Assembly: GCA_003118195.1 (NCBI GenBank)
Contig: BEXV01002945.1
Coordinates: forward strand, 9,131 to 25,835
Reading direction: 5' to 3'
DNA length: 16,705 bases
DNA from: Hemicentrotus pulcherrimus
Lineage: Eukaryota; Echinodermata; Echinoidea; Camarodonta; Strongylocentrotidae
Shown here piece after piece: positions 1 to 9,351 of the stretch. A model generated the notes under the pieces. That model did not search any database, had not been told where the DNA came from, and saw only the letters and a list, made by a program, of their open reading frames with translations. The number at the start of each line of letters is the position of its first letter. Position 1 is the stretch's first letter. The position numbers and the translations under genes are program-made.

Positions 1-407
1 AGGGCCTCACAGGAAAGCGGGACGGACCACTAAATTCTTGATAGTCGGTGTGCTTTGCTCAAGCTGTAACTTGTAAGAGCCAAGCATGAAACAGACATTC
101 TCCACATTCAATTAATTTCCTTTTATGAGCGTTGGTCGCATCATTATGTGGGATGACTGACCCCCTATGCAGAAGTCTTTGCTTTGCACTTCCCCAGAGT
201 TTTTGAGCTTCACATTACAATCTGAAAATCTTCTATAATATTTTCATAATGTCCCCCTTATTTGCTATTTGACATTTTTCTTACATTAGTTTGATAAACT
301 ATATAAATTTGTTCTCCTACTTGGTTTAAAGAAAACTTTCTTTGTCTATAAATTGATTAATCTAAATTTTTTTTTCCCTTCTCTATTTTTCTTTTTCCAT
401 CTTGCAG
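1..407 (+). other. 3' part of the last intron of the DnaJ gene
   Basis: This non-coding stretch ends in a strong splice acceptor: a long T/C-rich tract (about 367-398) followed by CAG at 405-407, directly before the DnaJ reading frame. It is AT-rich and I recognise no element in it. The matching donor lies left of the window. In the same frame, coding similarity to the Hsp40 family begins exactly at 408, which supports the border. Confidence 0.75.
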
Positions 408-641
408 GCCTTGGTAGGAACAAGCCTCAAAGTACCGACCATCGACGGACGAACGATAACAGTTCCATGCAAAGAAGTAATCAAGCCCAACTCGAGAAAA
501 CGAGTGACCAGTGAGGGGCTCCCGTACCCCAAGCAACCCAGTCGCCGTGGTGACCTCCTTATCACGTTCGACATCGTATTCCCTGACCATCTTCCTAGCA
601 CCACCAAGGAAATCCTATCCGACTGCCTACCATCATTATGA
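408..641 (+). CDS. DnaJ homolog subfamily B (DNAJB1/4/5-like), last coding exon
   Basis: This exon encodes the last 77 residues of a class B Hsp40 co-chaperone, followed by TGA at 639-641. Such proteins deliver unfolded clients to Hsp70 and stimulate its ATPase. The J domain and Gly/Phe linker must lie on upstream exons outside the window. What is visible is the second C-terminal peptide-binding domain and the dimerisation end: ALVGTSLKVPTIDGRT, then the EVIKP turn, then SEGLPYPKQPSRRGDLLI, then FDIVFPDHLP and a final helix ending in LPSL. From memory, human DNAJB1 and DNAJB4 share the pattern ALCGC..(V/I)PTLDGR..I.P..(R)GEGLP.PK.P..RGDL.I.F and the same exon start at ALCGC. DNAJB13 fits less well because it has GMPLPEDP at the equivalent place. 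I cannot tell members 1, 4 and 5 apart from this piece. The exon begins in phase 0 after the CAG acceptor. Confidence 0.9.
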   Translation, partial: ALVGTSLKVPTIDGRTITVPCKEVIKPNSRKRVTSEGLPYPKQPSRRGDLLITFDIVFPDHLPSTTKEILSDCLPSL

Positions 642-847
642 TGTGGACTGAGTCGGTCCATGGAATGTTTGTGAACCTTTCCACATCGGGGGTCATCCCT
701 CGTAATGAAGCGACTGTGCCCATCATTCCAAGAGACATCTTACCGATGGATTGAATGGCAGGCAAGAAGGAGATATGTTGAAGGGCCTCTCTGAACAGGG
801 CGTGGTGGACGACGAGTCAAAGAGATTGAATGAAATGAAATGGAGAA

Positions 848-865
848 GGAGGAGGAGGAGGAGGA
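848..865 (+). repeat. (GGA)6 microsatellite in the DnaJ 3' UTR
   Basis: Six perfect GGA units, preceded by GGAGAA. It falls in short unrelated open frames that I regard as chance. On the transcript it would be a purine-rich stretch. Confidence 0.8.
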
Positions 866-1781
866 TGTATCCAAGTCTACAGCTAGGATTATGTTGGTAT
901 GCAGACTTGATGAATCCACGAATAAGCTCTATCCACAGGCATACAAATACAAGGAGGAATGTGGAGCTATCCAATGTTGTATATGGAGAGGACATCATGA
1001 AGACATTACACCAAATATTGTAAAGAGATCAAATTAATGCAATGTCTTATAAAATCATCATTAATTTAACACCATATTTTATACAAAGAATTATTGCTCA
1101 TCTCTTCAAGGATATCTTTTTTTCTCTATGGTTTATAATTATAGTGTATATTGGTATTATGTAATAGGTTTATGGTTTCAAAAAAAAATCTGAAATGCTT
1201 TCATTTTTGTCGAACTATTGTGATAGAGAGTTAGAGACATACATGTATAGATGATATCCTGTTTATTTTTTGTATAATGTATAGTATGCAATAATGCAAT
1301 ATAAGTCACTAGTTCACCTTAGTAGTGCGTCTTTGGCCGTTTTAGTTGAGACTTTTCTCCTCTCTGTACCTGCAATGAGGAAATCAAAGTGTGCCGTCGA
1401 TGATCGAATGAAAATTAAAAAAAATAACCTCTAGCACATAATAATGCTGAACAAGATGAAACTGGGCAGCATTGAAAAATCAATACCATTCACAAGTCTC
1501 AACAATGAAAGTCGTATACAGCTGTATATGTTTTGGATCGAAACAAACTGCCATCTGCCAAAACAAGCAATGTTATTTCAATCCTGTAAAAAAGATGATA
1601 TCACACATGTCAAACGTAATTGCTGGAAACATGTATTTCACTTTCATTATTAAGCTTTTCAATATCATATTCATTACTGTGTTGTCTGAAATATTGTTCC
1701 TTTTTCTTTCTTTCTTTGTGTGCGTATAATACGTTCTCTTATGGAAAGATAACTAACCGATTGATTTTTTATATTTTCTTA

Positions 1782-1787
1782 AATAAA
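1782..1787 (+). promoter_or_regulatory. Candidate poly(A) signal (AATAAA) for the DnaJ gene
   Basis: A canonical hexamer about 1.14 kb after the stop codon, followed within 15-45 bases by a GT-rich segment (ATGTACATGTATACGTGTAC). It is the first canonical AATAAA on this strand after the stop, which is why I prefer it. Supported by motif and position only. Confidence 0.35.
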
Positions 1788-1805
1788 TATATGTAGTTCA
1801 TGCAA

Positions 1806-4390
1806 TTCTGATGTACATGTATACGTGTACACAAACATATATATATCTAAATTCCTTTCATGAAAACACTGTATGGTATATTGTAAATATATAGCTTTTA
1901 AATCAACAAAGTACATGTCTGTTCATTATAGAAGTATCTATTGTAAAAAGCATTTTATTACCTATTTTGTTCTCTTTCAATGGAGAGCTTGGTTAAAATA
2001 ATAAAGCTAATTATCTTTTTATTGAAAAAATACACAACTTATTTTGTCATAGTGTTGCAGTTATTTGTCATAAATAGTGAATACAGAAAAGTGACTACAA
2101 GGCATACAAGCTTGATTTACCGTAACTACATGGTGATCAAACAAGATATTCACAATAGATCAATGATAATACCAGCAATATGTGTGCTTAAGGTATTTCA
2201 TGGGGTTTGGCGAAGTTTGAGTGTTGTGCTGTGTGAAATGTACGTAGAGCAGTGTGCCATAGAATGGGGGAGAGAGTATGCGACAGGAATTTTAAATGTT
2301 ATCTTTAGTTATTTAATCACAAGAAACATAATAATTATGTACACCGCTATGAGCGTCAGAGCCTGGCGGATACCAGCGCTATATATAAATATCCATATTA
2401 ATATTATTATATATCTCACACGCAATGTAAAAATATATCACACTTAAATGACACCCGTCACATGTACATGTACGTTTGTCAATTGGAAACGTGGGGAAAA
2501 TGATTTGTCAAAGAAACACAAATATAAAGACCTCGGGGTGAATTGGAACAGACATGATTTTTAGACCATATCTTTTGAAAAGCAGCTTCTTTAGTACCAG
2601 AACTCTAGATTACCTCAAACAAAATTGTTAGTCTCGATTTAAAAAAGAAAGATTGCCGATTGCTGTTTAGCAAAAAAAAATAAATATGAATTGAATTCAT
2701 CCGTTAAATAACAGAATGCAAAATGACAAGTTGCCAGTCTAGGTGTTCGGAAAGAAGGAAGAAAAAAACTTGAATAAATCACAATGGCATGTGTCTGCAT
2801 GAATGAAATTGCAGAGCAGATGCTGTTTGTTTGTGCTGCCAATTTGAGGTCAGAAGCAGTGACAATCATAATAAGTTGGATTTCCTTGAGAAAGGAATAA
2901 TAGAAGTGAAATGACTCAATGACATATCACAATAAATTACGCCATTTCTTTATCCATTGCCAGCCTGGCTTCCCTGTTCCACTGTGTAAATTTCAAGGTG
3001 ATATAAACTTTATAAAGTCCTTGTAGTCTGTCCAATGCAGACCATGTTCTGTGAATTGAAACCAATATGTTGGACGATGCAAAAAAATGGTGACTTATGT
3101 CACAAAATGCTTGGATGACAAACACAAGCATTGCATCCACTGGAAAAGGTGCTAAATTAATCCAATTAGCATTATGACAGTACTGTACTACATAATCAAT
3201 ATTCGCATGACGTTCATTCAGTTATGCAATCATATCCAAATTCATGTTTGGTAACCTTCCGGATTACATGGGGGTGGGGGCATTATTTGAGGGGTGTATA
3301 CTCTAGCAAAAGCCCCTTGCAAACAAATGTTTGATTGAATACAACTTTGAACATCACCTGCAAGGCTTAAATTCCATTTTTAAAAAAAAAACGTTATGAT
3401 GTGTTACCATTTTTAATTGAAATAAATGAAAATTGCAGTAGTTTGCAGGAATTCCTGTTTTCCATGTCCACCACACATATGTATTGCATCTGTTTATGTG
3501 CGCTACAAGTAGGTAAAGTAACCTGTTTGCCAATAATTGAACAGCAAAATCCATGTGAATTTTTACCATGCATAGTGCATACCAAGTATAATTTTGTTCT
3601 AAAAGGATTTGGGTCTCAGTGAATGATTTTTACTTGTTATCAGACAGGAGAGTATTTCTTTAAAAAAAATATAACTGAAAAAGGGTAAGAATTGAATTTA
3701 GTTGTAAAAACCAGTAAATTATTTATATACATGTACCAGAAACATAGGTCCACATTGTTTTTCTTTTTTTGTTCGTTCTCTGAAACCAAACAACGTGTGA
3801 TACACTATTTTAATGACTGTTGATGTAAGCAGTTACACTAAATACATTTTTTATGTTCATTTTTAATTCTAACTATGACATTTAAGGATAAAACGTGACA
3901 TGATAATGGCTTTTTAATCGAAGAAGTTAGAGTACCTCAAAGAAGGTTATTCCATTGTTAATTGACCTGGAAGTGAACTGTGCTGATGGATATGAATTGG
4001 CCCATTGGTACCCATTGTTGTATATAGTTGGTCTATTTATTGAAAGAACAAACTGGGTTTTTCGCTGTGAGTCTAACACAATAAAAAAAAAAAAAATATA
4101 AAAAATGTATGTAATATTGTTGAACATGCAAAGAATTGAAATGGAGTATACATGTACACATGAGGCATATGAACGATGTTTTCTTTGTATATATATGTAG
4201 ATGCTTTGTTACGTGTATTTGACTTATAATCATGTACAAAACAAGGTGTAAATTAATCAAATTATTGTGTCAACTTTGAGCAATCCAGTACTCTACAATC
4301 CAGTATCAAAAATCAAACGTACATGTATATATAGGCTTGGACTAATCCATAGTGTAGAGAGCTAGTTGTAACGTGTATCAAGTGCAGAGG
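1806..4390. other. AT-rich non-coding stretch between the convergent genes
   Basis: About 2.6 kb with long A and T runs and frequent ACATGTA words (1815, 2460, 2466, 3729, 4150, 4321). I find no coding similarity. The largest open frame (1980-2447, 155 codons) is AT-driven and shows no domain I recognise. The only repeat piece noted is the tail at 2375-2412. GGGGGTGGGGG near 3270-3280 is an isolated G-rich patch. Confidence 0.6.
2375..2412 (+). repeat. Degenerate repeat tail with GCGCTATAT motif
   Basis: AGCGCTATATATAAATATCC followed by an ATATTAATATTATTAT run resembles the end of short interspersed repeats in marine deuterostomes, where a GCGCTATATAAAT word leads into a TTA/TTAT microsatellite. 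Similar pieces occur at 12721-12772 (opposite strand) and 14389-14460. The body of the element is not recognisable. Assignment rests on pattern recall. Confidence 0.4.
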
Positions 4391-4411
4391 CATAGTTTTA
4401 GGTATTATGTG

Positions 4412-4459
4412 GCTCCAAATAGCTCCCTCCAACTACATGTATAGGTAACTATTTGGAGC
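4412..4459. repeat. Short inverted repeat with 11-bp perfect arms
   Basis: GCTCCAAATAG at 4412-4422 is mirrored by CTATTTGGAGC at 4449-4459, with a 26-base loop. Just downstream lies GACTGACCAATCAGAAGCCA and TTCCGGTAACGTAACT (about 4470-4507), which looks like repeat-derived sequence. This may be the core of a degraded miniature transposon whose ends I cannot fix. Confidence 0.5.
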
Positions 4460-4950
4460 TCCGAGAAATGACTGACCAATCAGAAGCCATTTCCGGTAAC
4501 GTAACTATCGCTCTCAAGTGGCTATGGACCACTTTGGTTCCATTGCATCATGGGAAGAAATTATGTGAAGTTTCAGTGTGCTATTAAACTTTCTATGAAA
4601 TTACAATTTTAAAGGCTTCAAAGGGCTTTCTTAAAGTCACTTTTATTTCCTTTGAATAAATCCAGATTTGAGTTTTCAAAAAGAATGTTGTAGTTTATAT
4701 TTCTTCTGTTCAGACCCTTGTCCACACAATTAGGCTCATTCCAGCATGCAATGTTTACATACTGTGTAACACTGTTGTATCTTTGGAGACCAAAGTTATA
4801 TTGTAAGCTCCAACTGATTTGAGTAGATGGAATAAAACTTGCTGTATAGGGAAATGTTTTTATCTGTCAAAGAAATCCATGTTGTATTTCATGATTATTT
4901 CAAATGTGTTTTAGTGTTTACTCTGAATATTTTTTGTTAAATGTAATTCA

Positions 4951-5109
4951 GGGCCCTGTCTGACAAAGAGTAACGATCGATCCAAATCAATCGTAAGTCC
5001 TCCAATCAATCACAAGTTTGCAGTCTCCCACCTCTTATGTACATAGTTACGATTGATATCAATCGCAAATAAGTTACGATTGATATCAACTCTTTGTAAG
5101 ACATGGCCC
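4951..5109. mobile_element. Miniature inverted-repeat element, ~159 bp
   Basis: The left end GGGCCCTGTCTGACAAAGAG and the reverse complement of the right end, GGGCCATGTCTTACAAAGAG, agree at all but two positions, so these are terminal inverted repeats. The inside carries a 17-bp direct repeat GTTACGATTGATATCAA at 5046-5062 and 5073-5089 (27-bp spacing), and ATTGATATCAAT is itself palindromic. No open reading frame is present, so the element is non-autonomous. I see no convincing target-site duplication; the flanks are ATTCA on the left and AGGTG on the right. Confidence 0.7.
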
Positions 5110-7077
5110 AGGTGTTAGTAGACCTCAGAAGAAGTTGAATATATTATATTTTCAGAAAAACACCATAAATTTGCATTTGACAGGTCACCGACACCGTACT
5201 ATATCTCAAGAGATTGAAGTTCTGATTATTTGCATCATCAGATCCAAATATTCATTTTTTCATCAAACTTGTGACCTTGGCTTGCACAGTGTATTTTCAT
5301 ACATAATTCTATCCAGCTTATATAAAAAACTAAACCATACAAGGCCAAACACAACAAAAGCAAATCTTAGCCACATAGATGTATATTTTGAACAACAAAT
5401 ATATTTATTCTTCATTAAATACAGTACACATGCAAATAATTATATACACTCGTAAATATACTATTCAATTCGAATAGGATGGGATATCAAATTGAGTTAT
5501 GAAAGTATGTACACTAATATTCAAAAAAGATTAAAGAAAGCTCAACAATGGCTACACCCTAATCAGTCAACAAGGATTTTGCTATCGATCCTACAGATTA
5601 AGATTAAGTAGAGGGCAGAAACTGGGGCCATACTAAGCCAGCTCTGTTTCAATCCCAACATGTCCTCATTTTTCCCCCCAACCCTCTTTCTCCAACGCAA
5701 CCTAATGAATGAAGATTTTCCATAACAGCTGGTGATTAAAAACAATTTGGGGCCTTTTTTTTTGAGGAACCATGTCATTTTGATCTAAATAATTCCTGAA
5801 GAAAACTTTTCTCTATCCTAAAATATCCTAATTAAGTTTAGCAGTTGAGAAATTTAAACAAAATACTACAGTTGATTTATGTGATATAATCTATCAGTGT
5901 TTCTACTTCTCAGCGACTCTTGTTTTTTAAAGATAAAAGAAAGAAAACACTAAAGCAAATGCAGGTTTGCCTATAACAGAAGCAATGAAATAACTATCCA
6001 CTCCTTTAAACAATTGCAGTAATTGTGAAATCGAGTCATAATAATTCTCCTGTGTACAATACACTACCATGTATAGTTTTTTTAAATACAAATGATACAG
6101 TGTTATTTTGTACAAAACATAATCTCTCATGTATATTACACTAATACACTTTAATACACAGTCATTACATCAAAGCTAGCCCAAATCCTTTTATATAGAG
6201 TTCACAAAGTCCCTGGCTTATGTCATTTAGCCTTGATTATATTAATACATATTGGCTGGCTGCATTGCCCAATCATTTTGACAATGAGTCTATTGTGTGA
6301 AATAGCTGGTATACAATACATTAACATGAATCATGAATGATTTTAATCAAGGTTTGAGTAACAAGGTGATATCATTTCTTATTGTTAAAGGTCTTTCCAC
6401 TTCAAGGGAGGCAATTTGTGAATGTTCAGAAACTACTGCTACCATAATAACAATGTGGTACCAGTACAATTGAAAGCGGACGGATCAGCGTAACTGATTT
6501 GAAACAACACAATTGAACATACATCAATCTATAAATGCATGAATATGTACCATGGACGGATCATCAAGACAGTTTATGGTGTAATAAACACATCATAATA
6601 TAACTACTCAGTGCACAGGCATGGATAAAGAAGGCATGATGGAAGAAAAGATAGTTATGACTTAACACAGGCTCAGAATACTGGACCAGTTGGAATACCA
6701 CATTCAAATTTGCATAAATGTTCTCTGATCACACTTATTTAATCAAAGTACAAACCATGTCTCGAGACTGGAGAAAAATGAGATGACACATTCCACACAA
6801 AATTTGCAAATATTTTTAACAATCATATAGCACAAAAATCAATTATTTGAAATATCAATTTTAAAACTAATCTACCCAAGTAGATGTACCATCAATAAAG
6901 TGACAAATTTGTCATGAATTCCCCATTTCATTGTACAGTTTTTTAGTTATATTTGCTCTATTATACCTTCATATTCTACATGAGTAGACAGGGATACATT
7001 ATAAATTTGGTGCTTCATTCGTTAATTACCTGAAATTGAACATACTCAAGAATTGTTAGCATTATGCAAATATGTGT
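5110..7077. other. Non-coding AT-rich stretch
   Basis: About 2 kb with no coding similarity on either strand and no long repeat that I can see. CTATTCAATTCGAATAG at 5461-5477 is a small imperfect palindrome. An 18-base word at 6333-6350 (ATGAATGATTTTAATCAA) recurs exactly at 7256-7273 inside the mobile element described next. Confidence 0.6.
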
Positions 7078-7395
7078 CCAGGGGAATGTTTAGCAAAGAT
7101 CCTAAGTCGAACTTAACTCTAAGCTTGGACTTAAAAATTATAGAGGGCCATTTGTAGCCTAAAAATAAAATATTTCCAAAAGCAAAAATTGAAGTATTGT
7201 TAGACTTTTCATAAATTCCACATCAAGATTAGAAATCTCCTTGATAATAGAAAGTATGAATGATTTTAATCAACATTTTATGCCTTTTGAAATAACTTTT
7301 ACGAAATATTATCAATGATGCTAACGGCTTTCCATAAATATAAAGTCCAACTTAGAGATAAGTTCAATTAAGATCTTTGTGAAACACCCCTCTGG
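7078..7395 (-). mobile_element. Copy 1 of a ~317 bp inverted-repeat element
   Basis: It runs from CCAGGGGAATGTTTAGCAAA to the mirrored GTGAAACACCCCTCTGG end. Its own ends are imperfect inverted repeats of roughly 60 bp: AAGATCCTAAGT, GAACTTAACTCTAAG and TTGGACTT on the left correspond to the complement of AAAGTCCAACTTAGAG, ATAAGTTCAATTAAGATCTT on the right. The reverse complement of this copy aligns along its whole length with copy 2 at 7518-7833, including internal blocks such as ATCTCCTTGATAATAGAAA and CAACATTTTATGCC. No coding capacity. The left end has decayed (GGGGAATGTTTAGC against GGGGGTGTTTCAC in copy 2). The strand label only marks orientation relative to copy 2. Confidence 0.8.
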
Positions 7396-7517
7396 TGATA
7401 TTGCCTGTTGAGAGCAAGAAAATCACTAACCTTGTCTCAAAATAAATAGGGTACTGTCCTCCCGGCTATTCACTGATGATGCATCATCAATCTGATGTTT
7501 TAAACACTAATCAAATT
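7396..7517. other. Spacer between the two oppositely oriented copies
   Basis: A 122-base unique segment that would be the loop if the flanking copies paired. It contains a perfect 16-bp palindrome, TGATGATGCATCATCA, at 7474-7489. No gene seen. Confidence 0.6.
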
Positions 7518-7833
7518 CCTGGGGGTGTTTCACAAAGATCTTAAGTTGAACTTATCTCTAAGTTGGACTTAAAAATTATGGCAAGCCGTTAGCATCTATG
7601 AAACCATTTTGTAAAAGTTATTTCAAAAGGCATAAAATGTTGATTCAAATCTTCCATATTTTCTATTATCAAGGAGATTTCATATTCTTGATGTGGAATT
7701 ATAAAAAGTCTAAAATATTTTAATTTTCACTTCTGAATATATTTGATTTTAAGGCTACAGATGGCTCTCCATAATACTTAAGTCCAACTTAGAGTTAAGT
7801 TCTACTTAGGATCTTTGTGAAACACCCCCCTGG
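7518..7833 (+). mobile_element. Copy 2 of the ~317 bp element, inverted relative to copy 1
   Basis: It starts CCTGGGGGTGTTTCACAAAG and ends GTGAAACACCCCCCTGG, with clean terminal inverted repeats. AAGATCTTAAGTTGAACTTA and CTCTAAGTTGGACTTAA on the left are mirrored by TTAAGTCCAACTTAGAG and TTAAGTTCTACTTAGGATCTT on the right. It matches the reverse complement of 7078-7395 end to end with scattered substitutions and small indels. No open reading frame, so presumably mobilised by a transposase encoded elsewhere. The outer flanks show no clear target-site duplication that I can define by eye. Confidence 0.82.
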
Positions 7834-7877
7834 TGTTTAATATTGGAAGTCAATTCATGTGGAGAAGGTAGATGATG

Positions 7878-8290
7878 CCTTAATAGAGTGGGGAAGTGTG
7901 ACGTCATTAAAATAAATCTATTTTTAGAATTTTTCAATTCTTTCTTCATTTTCCGAAAGAGCATCGAAAATGATGTCCAAATGTCTAAAACCAATTGAAT
8001 ATGTTAAGTATTGGCTGAGATATGACCATCTGAATAAAAAGATTGCCTATGGGTACTCAGTGTTATATTCTCTGGCTCCTTACCATTAGAAGCCAGAGCA
8101 TATAATACCGAGTTCCTATGGAAAATATATTCATTCAGATGGTCATATCTCAGCCAATACTTAACATATTCAATAGATTTTCAACATTTGGACACAATTT
8201 TTGATGCTCTTTCGGAAAATGAAGAAAAAAATTGAGAAATTCTGAAAATAGATTTGTATGACGTCACAGCTTCGTTCCTCTATAAGCAGT
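7878..8290. mobile_element. Fold-back element, ~413 bp with arms of about 200 bp
   Basis: Almost the whole element is an inverted repeat centred near 8084. Landmarks on the left arm have mirror partners on the right: GTGACGTCAT (7898-7907) with ATGACGTCAC (about 8259-8268); CTTCATTTTCCGAAAGAGCA with TGCTCTTTCGGAAAATGAAG; AAGTATTGGCTGAGATATGA with TCATATCTCAGCCAATACTT; and CTCTGGCT near 8070-8077 with AGCCAGAG near 8091-8098. The loop is only about a dozen bases (around TTACCATTA). There is no coding capacity. The arms differ by scattered substitutions and small indels, so it is not a perfect palindrome. Confidence 0.8.
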
Positions 8291-8944
8291 ACTTGATAGT
8301 AGAATGAACCTGGGTCATGCAGAAGCTGAAATCCAAACCCTAACATACAAGGCCACACAGTAATTCTATTTCCCTCCCATATCTCAACCCTATGGAGTCT
8401 ATCTTATCGTGATTCCTCTGTGACTCAGTGCATCCACTCAGCGCATCCTCTTCCACTAACTTCTACTCCATTAATTTAGCACGTGACATTCAAGACCCAT
8501 AATTCAATGTTAACCTTGCATTCAGCTAACTACCGGAATTCATCATTCACATGTAGCTATACAATAAGAGATAACATGTTTACTAGTCTTAAACATATAA
8601 AGAAACAATGAAAAGTGGAAAGCATGCATGTTTGAGCATTCTTTCGAATGAAAACTTGATAAAGAATCAAGATCCAGTTGTAGTCTGAACGTCATATCAT
8701 ATGAAAATTGAAACTGGACAGGGCTTATCGTGAGTGTACACTGATGATCGGTCAGCTGCTGTCAATTGCCCTATTTGAAATTAGTTTCTTTAGACCAAAT
8801 TTCTGTAAATAATATTGTTTTCTAGTCTTAACGCACCTTTTGCTATATGATGATTCTTTATACGATGTTTCTTTATGCGAAGTTTCTGATAGTCTGAACG
8901 AGCTATATAAGAGCGTAGGCTGGCTGGAATTCCATCCAGTCAAC
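8291..8944. other. Non-coding stretch upstream of the tandem repeat
   Basis: No coding similarity seen. It holds a TATATAAG word at 8904-8911 on the + strand, which could be chance, and an ACATGTA word at 8549. GC content is mixed and I see no repeat borders. Confidence 0.5.
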
Positions 8945-9272
8945 GGCTTGCCTAGACCTTGATGGGATATTCTTCACAGTATTATCATGTAGTCTTCCAC
9001 ATTCCGTCTAAACCCCACCCCCCTCTTGATGCCTAGATGTATGTGTCGTATCATGAGGGGTGTCCTTAAGAAGGGGGCTTGCCTGGACCTTGATGGGGGA
9101 TTCATGACAGTATTATCATGTAGTCTTCCACATTCCGTCTAAACCCCACCCCCCTCTCGATGCCTAGATGTATTTGTCATATCATGAGGGGTGTCCTTAA
9201 GAAGGGGGCTTGCCTGGACCTTGATGGGGGATTCATGACAGTATTACCATGTAGTCGACCACATTCCATCCT
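8945..9272 (+). repeat. Tandem repeat, 131 bp unit, about 2.5 copies
   Basis: The unit start GGCTTGCCT(A/G)GACCTTGATG appears at 8945, 9076 and 9207, exactly 131 bases apart. Each full unit holds CAGTATTATCATGTAGTC, CACATTCCGTCTAAACCCC, ACCCCCCTC, a GATGCCTAGATGTAT block and TCATGAGGGGTGTCCTTAAG. Units 1 and 2 differ at few positions. The third unit is cut off after CACATTCCATCC near 9271. Between units 2 and 3 the start region (GGGGGATTCATGACAGTATTA) is more alike than between 1 and 2 (GATATTCTTCACAGTATTA). The unit is not an obvious coding repeat. Confidence 0.9.
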
Positions 9273-9325
9273 TCCCTAGCTACCCCCTCATCTCCTTTAA
9301 GTAGAGTGCAGTCAGGATCCTCATA

Positions 9326-9351
9326 GGGGAGGGGGGTGGAGGGGGGTGGGG
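9326..9351 (+). other. Putative G-quadruplex sequence
   Basis: G runs of 4, 6, 6 and 4 are separated by short loops (A, TGGA, T), matching the classical G3+N1-7 pattern with runs to spare. It lies about 55 bases after the 131-bp tandem repeat. A weaker partner, GG-A-GGGGG-A-GGG-T-GGG, sits at 9535-9550. Formation is predicted from sequence only. Confidence 0.6.

Larger units (their letters stand above)
642..1805 (+). other. Probable 3' UTR of the DnaJ gene
   Basis: Sequence downstream of the TGA stop with no further coding similarity. The first ~400 bases are less AT-rich than what follows and carry a (GGA)6 run at 848-865. AATAAA at 1782-1787, followed by a GT-rich stretch (about 1795-1835), is the best cleavage signal I see. 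A weaker ATTAAA at 1414-1419 could be used instead, and AATAAA at 4831-4836 would give a much longer UTR. The true end needs transcript data. Confidence 0.45.

Noticed and set aside
408..641. DNAJB13 as the identity of the + strand gene
   Set aside because: FDIVFP is reminiscent of DNAJB13, but the PTIDGRT and SEGLPYPKQP blocks fit DNAJB1/4/5 better. The member cannot be fixed from 77 residues.
357..661. Minus-strand open frames over the DnaJ exon
   Set aside because: The + strand reading in this interval is an unmistakable Hsp40 C-terminus with a splice acceptor; the antisense frames are by-products.
751..1037. Open frames on both strands over the (GGA)6 run
   Set aside because: They owe their length to the simple repeat (Arg- or Glu-runs) and lie in the 3' UTR of the DnaJ gene.
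1980..2447. 155-codon open frame on the + strand
   Set aside because: It is rich in Ile, Tyr, Asn and Lys as expected from AT-rich DNA, overlaps a repeat tail at its end, and shows no domain or family pattern. No splice or conservation support.
7806..8358. Two ~62-codon minus-strand open frames at 7806-7994 and 8170-8358
   Set aside because: They lie mostly in the two arms of the fold-back element and have no coding pattern.
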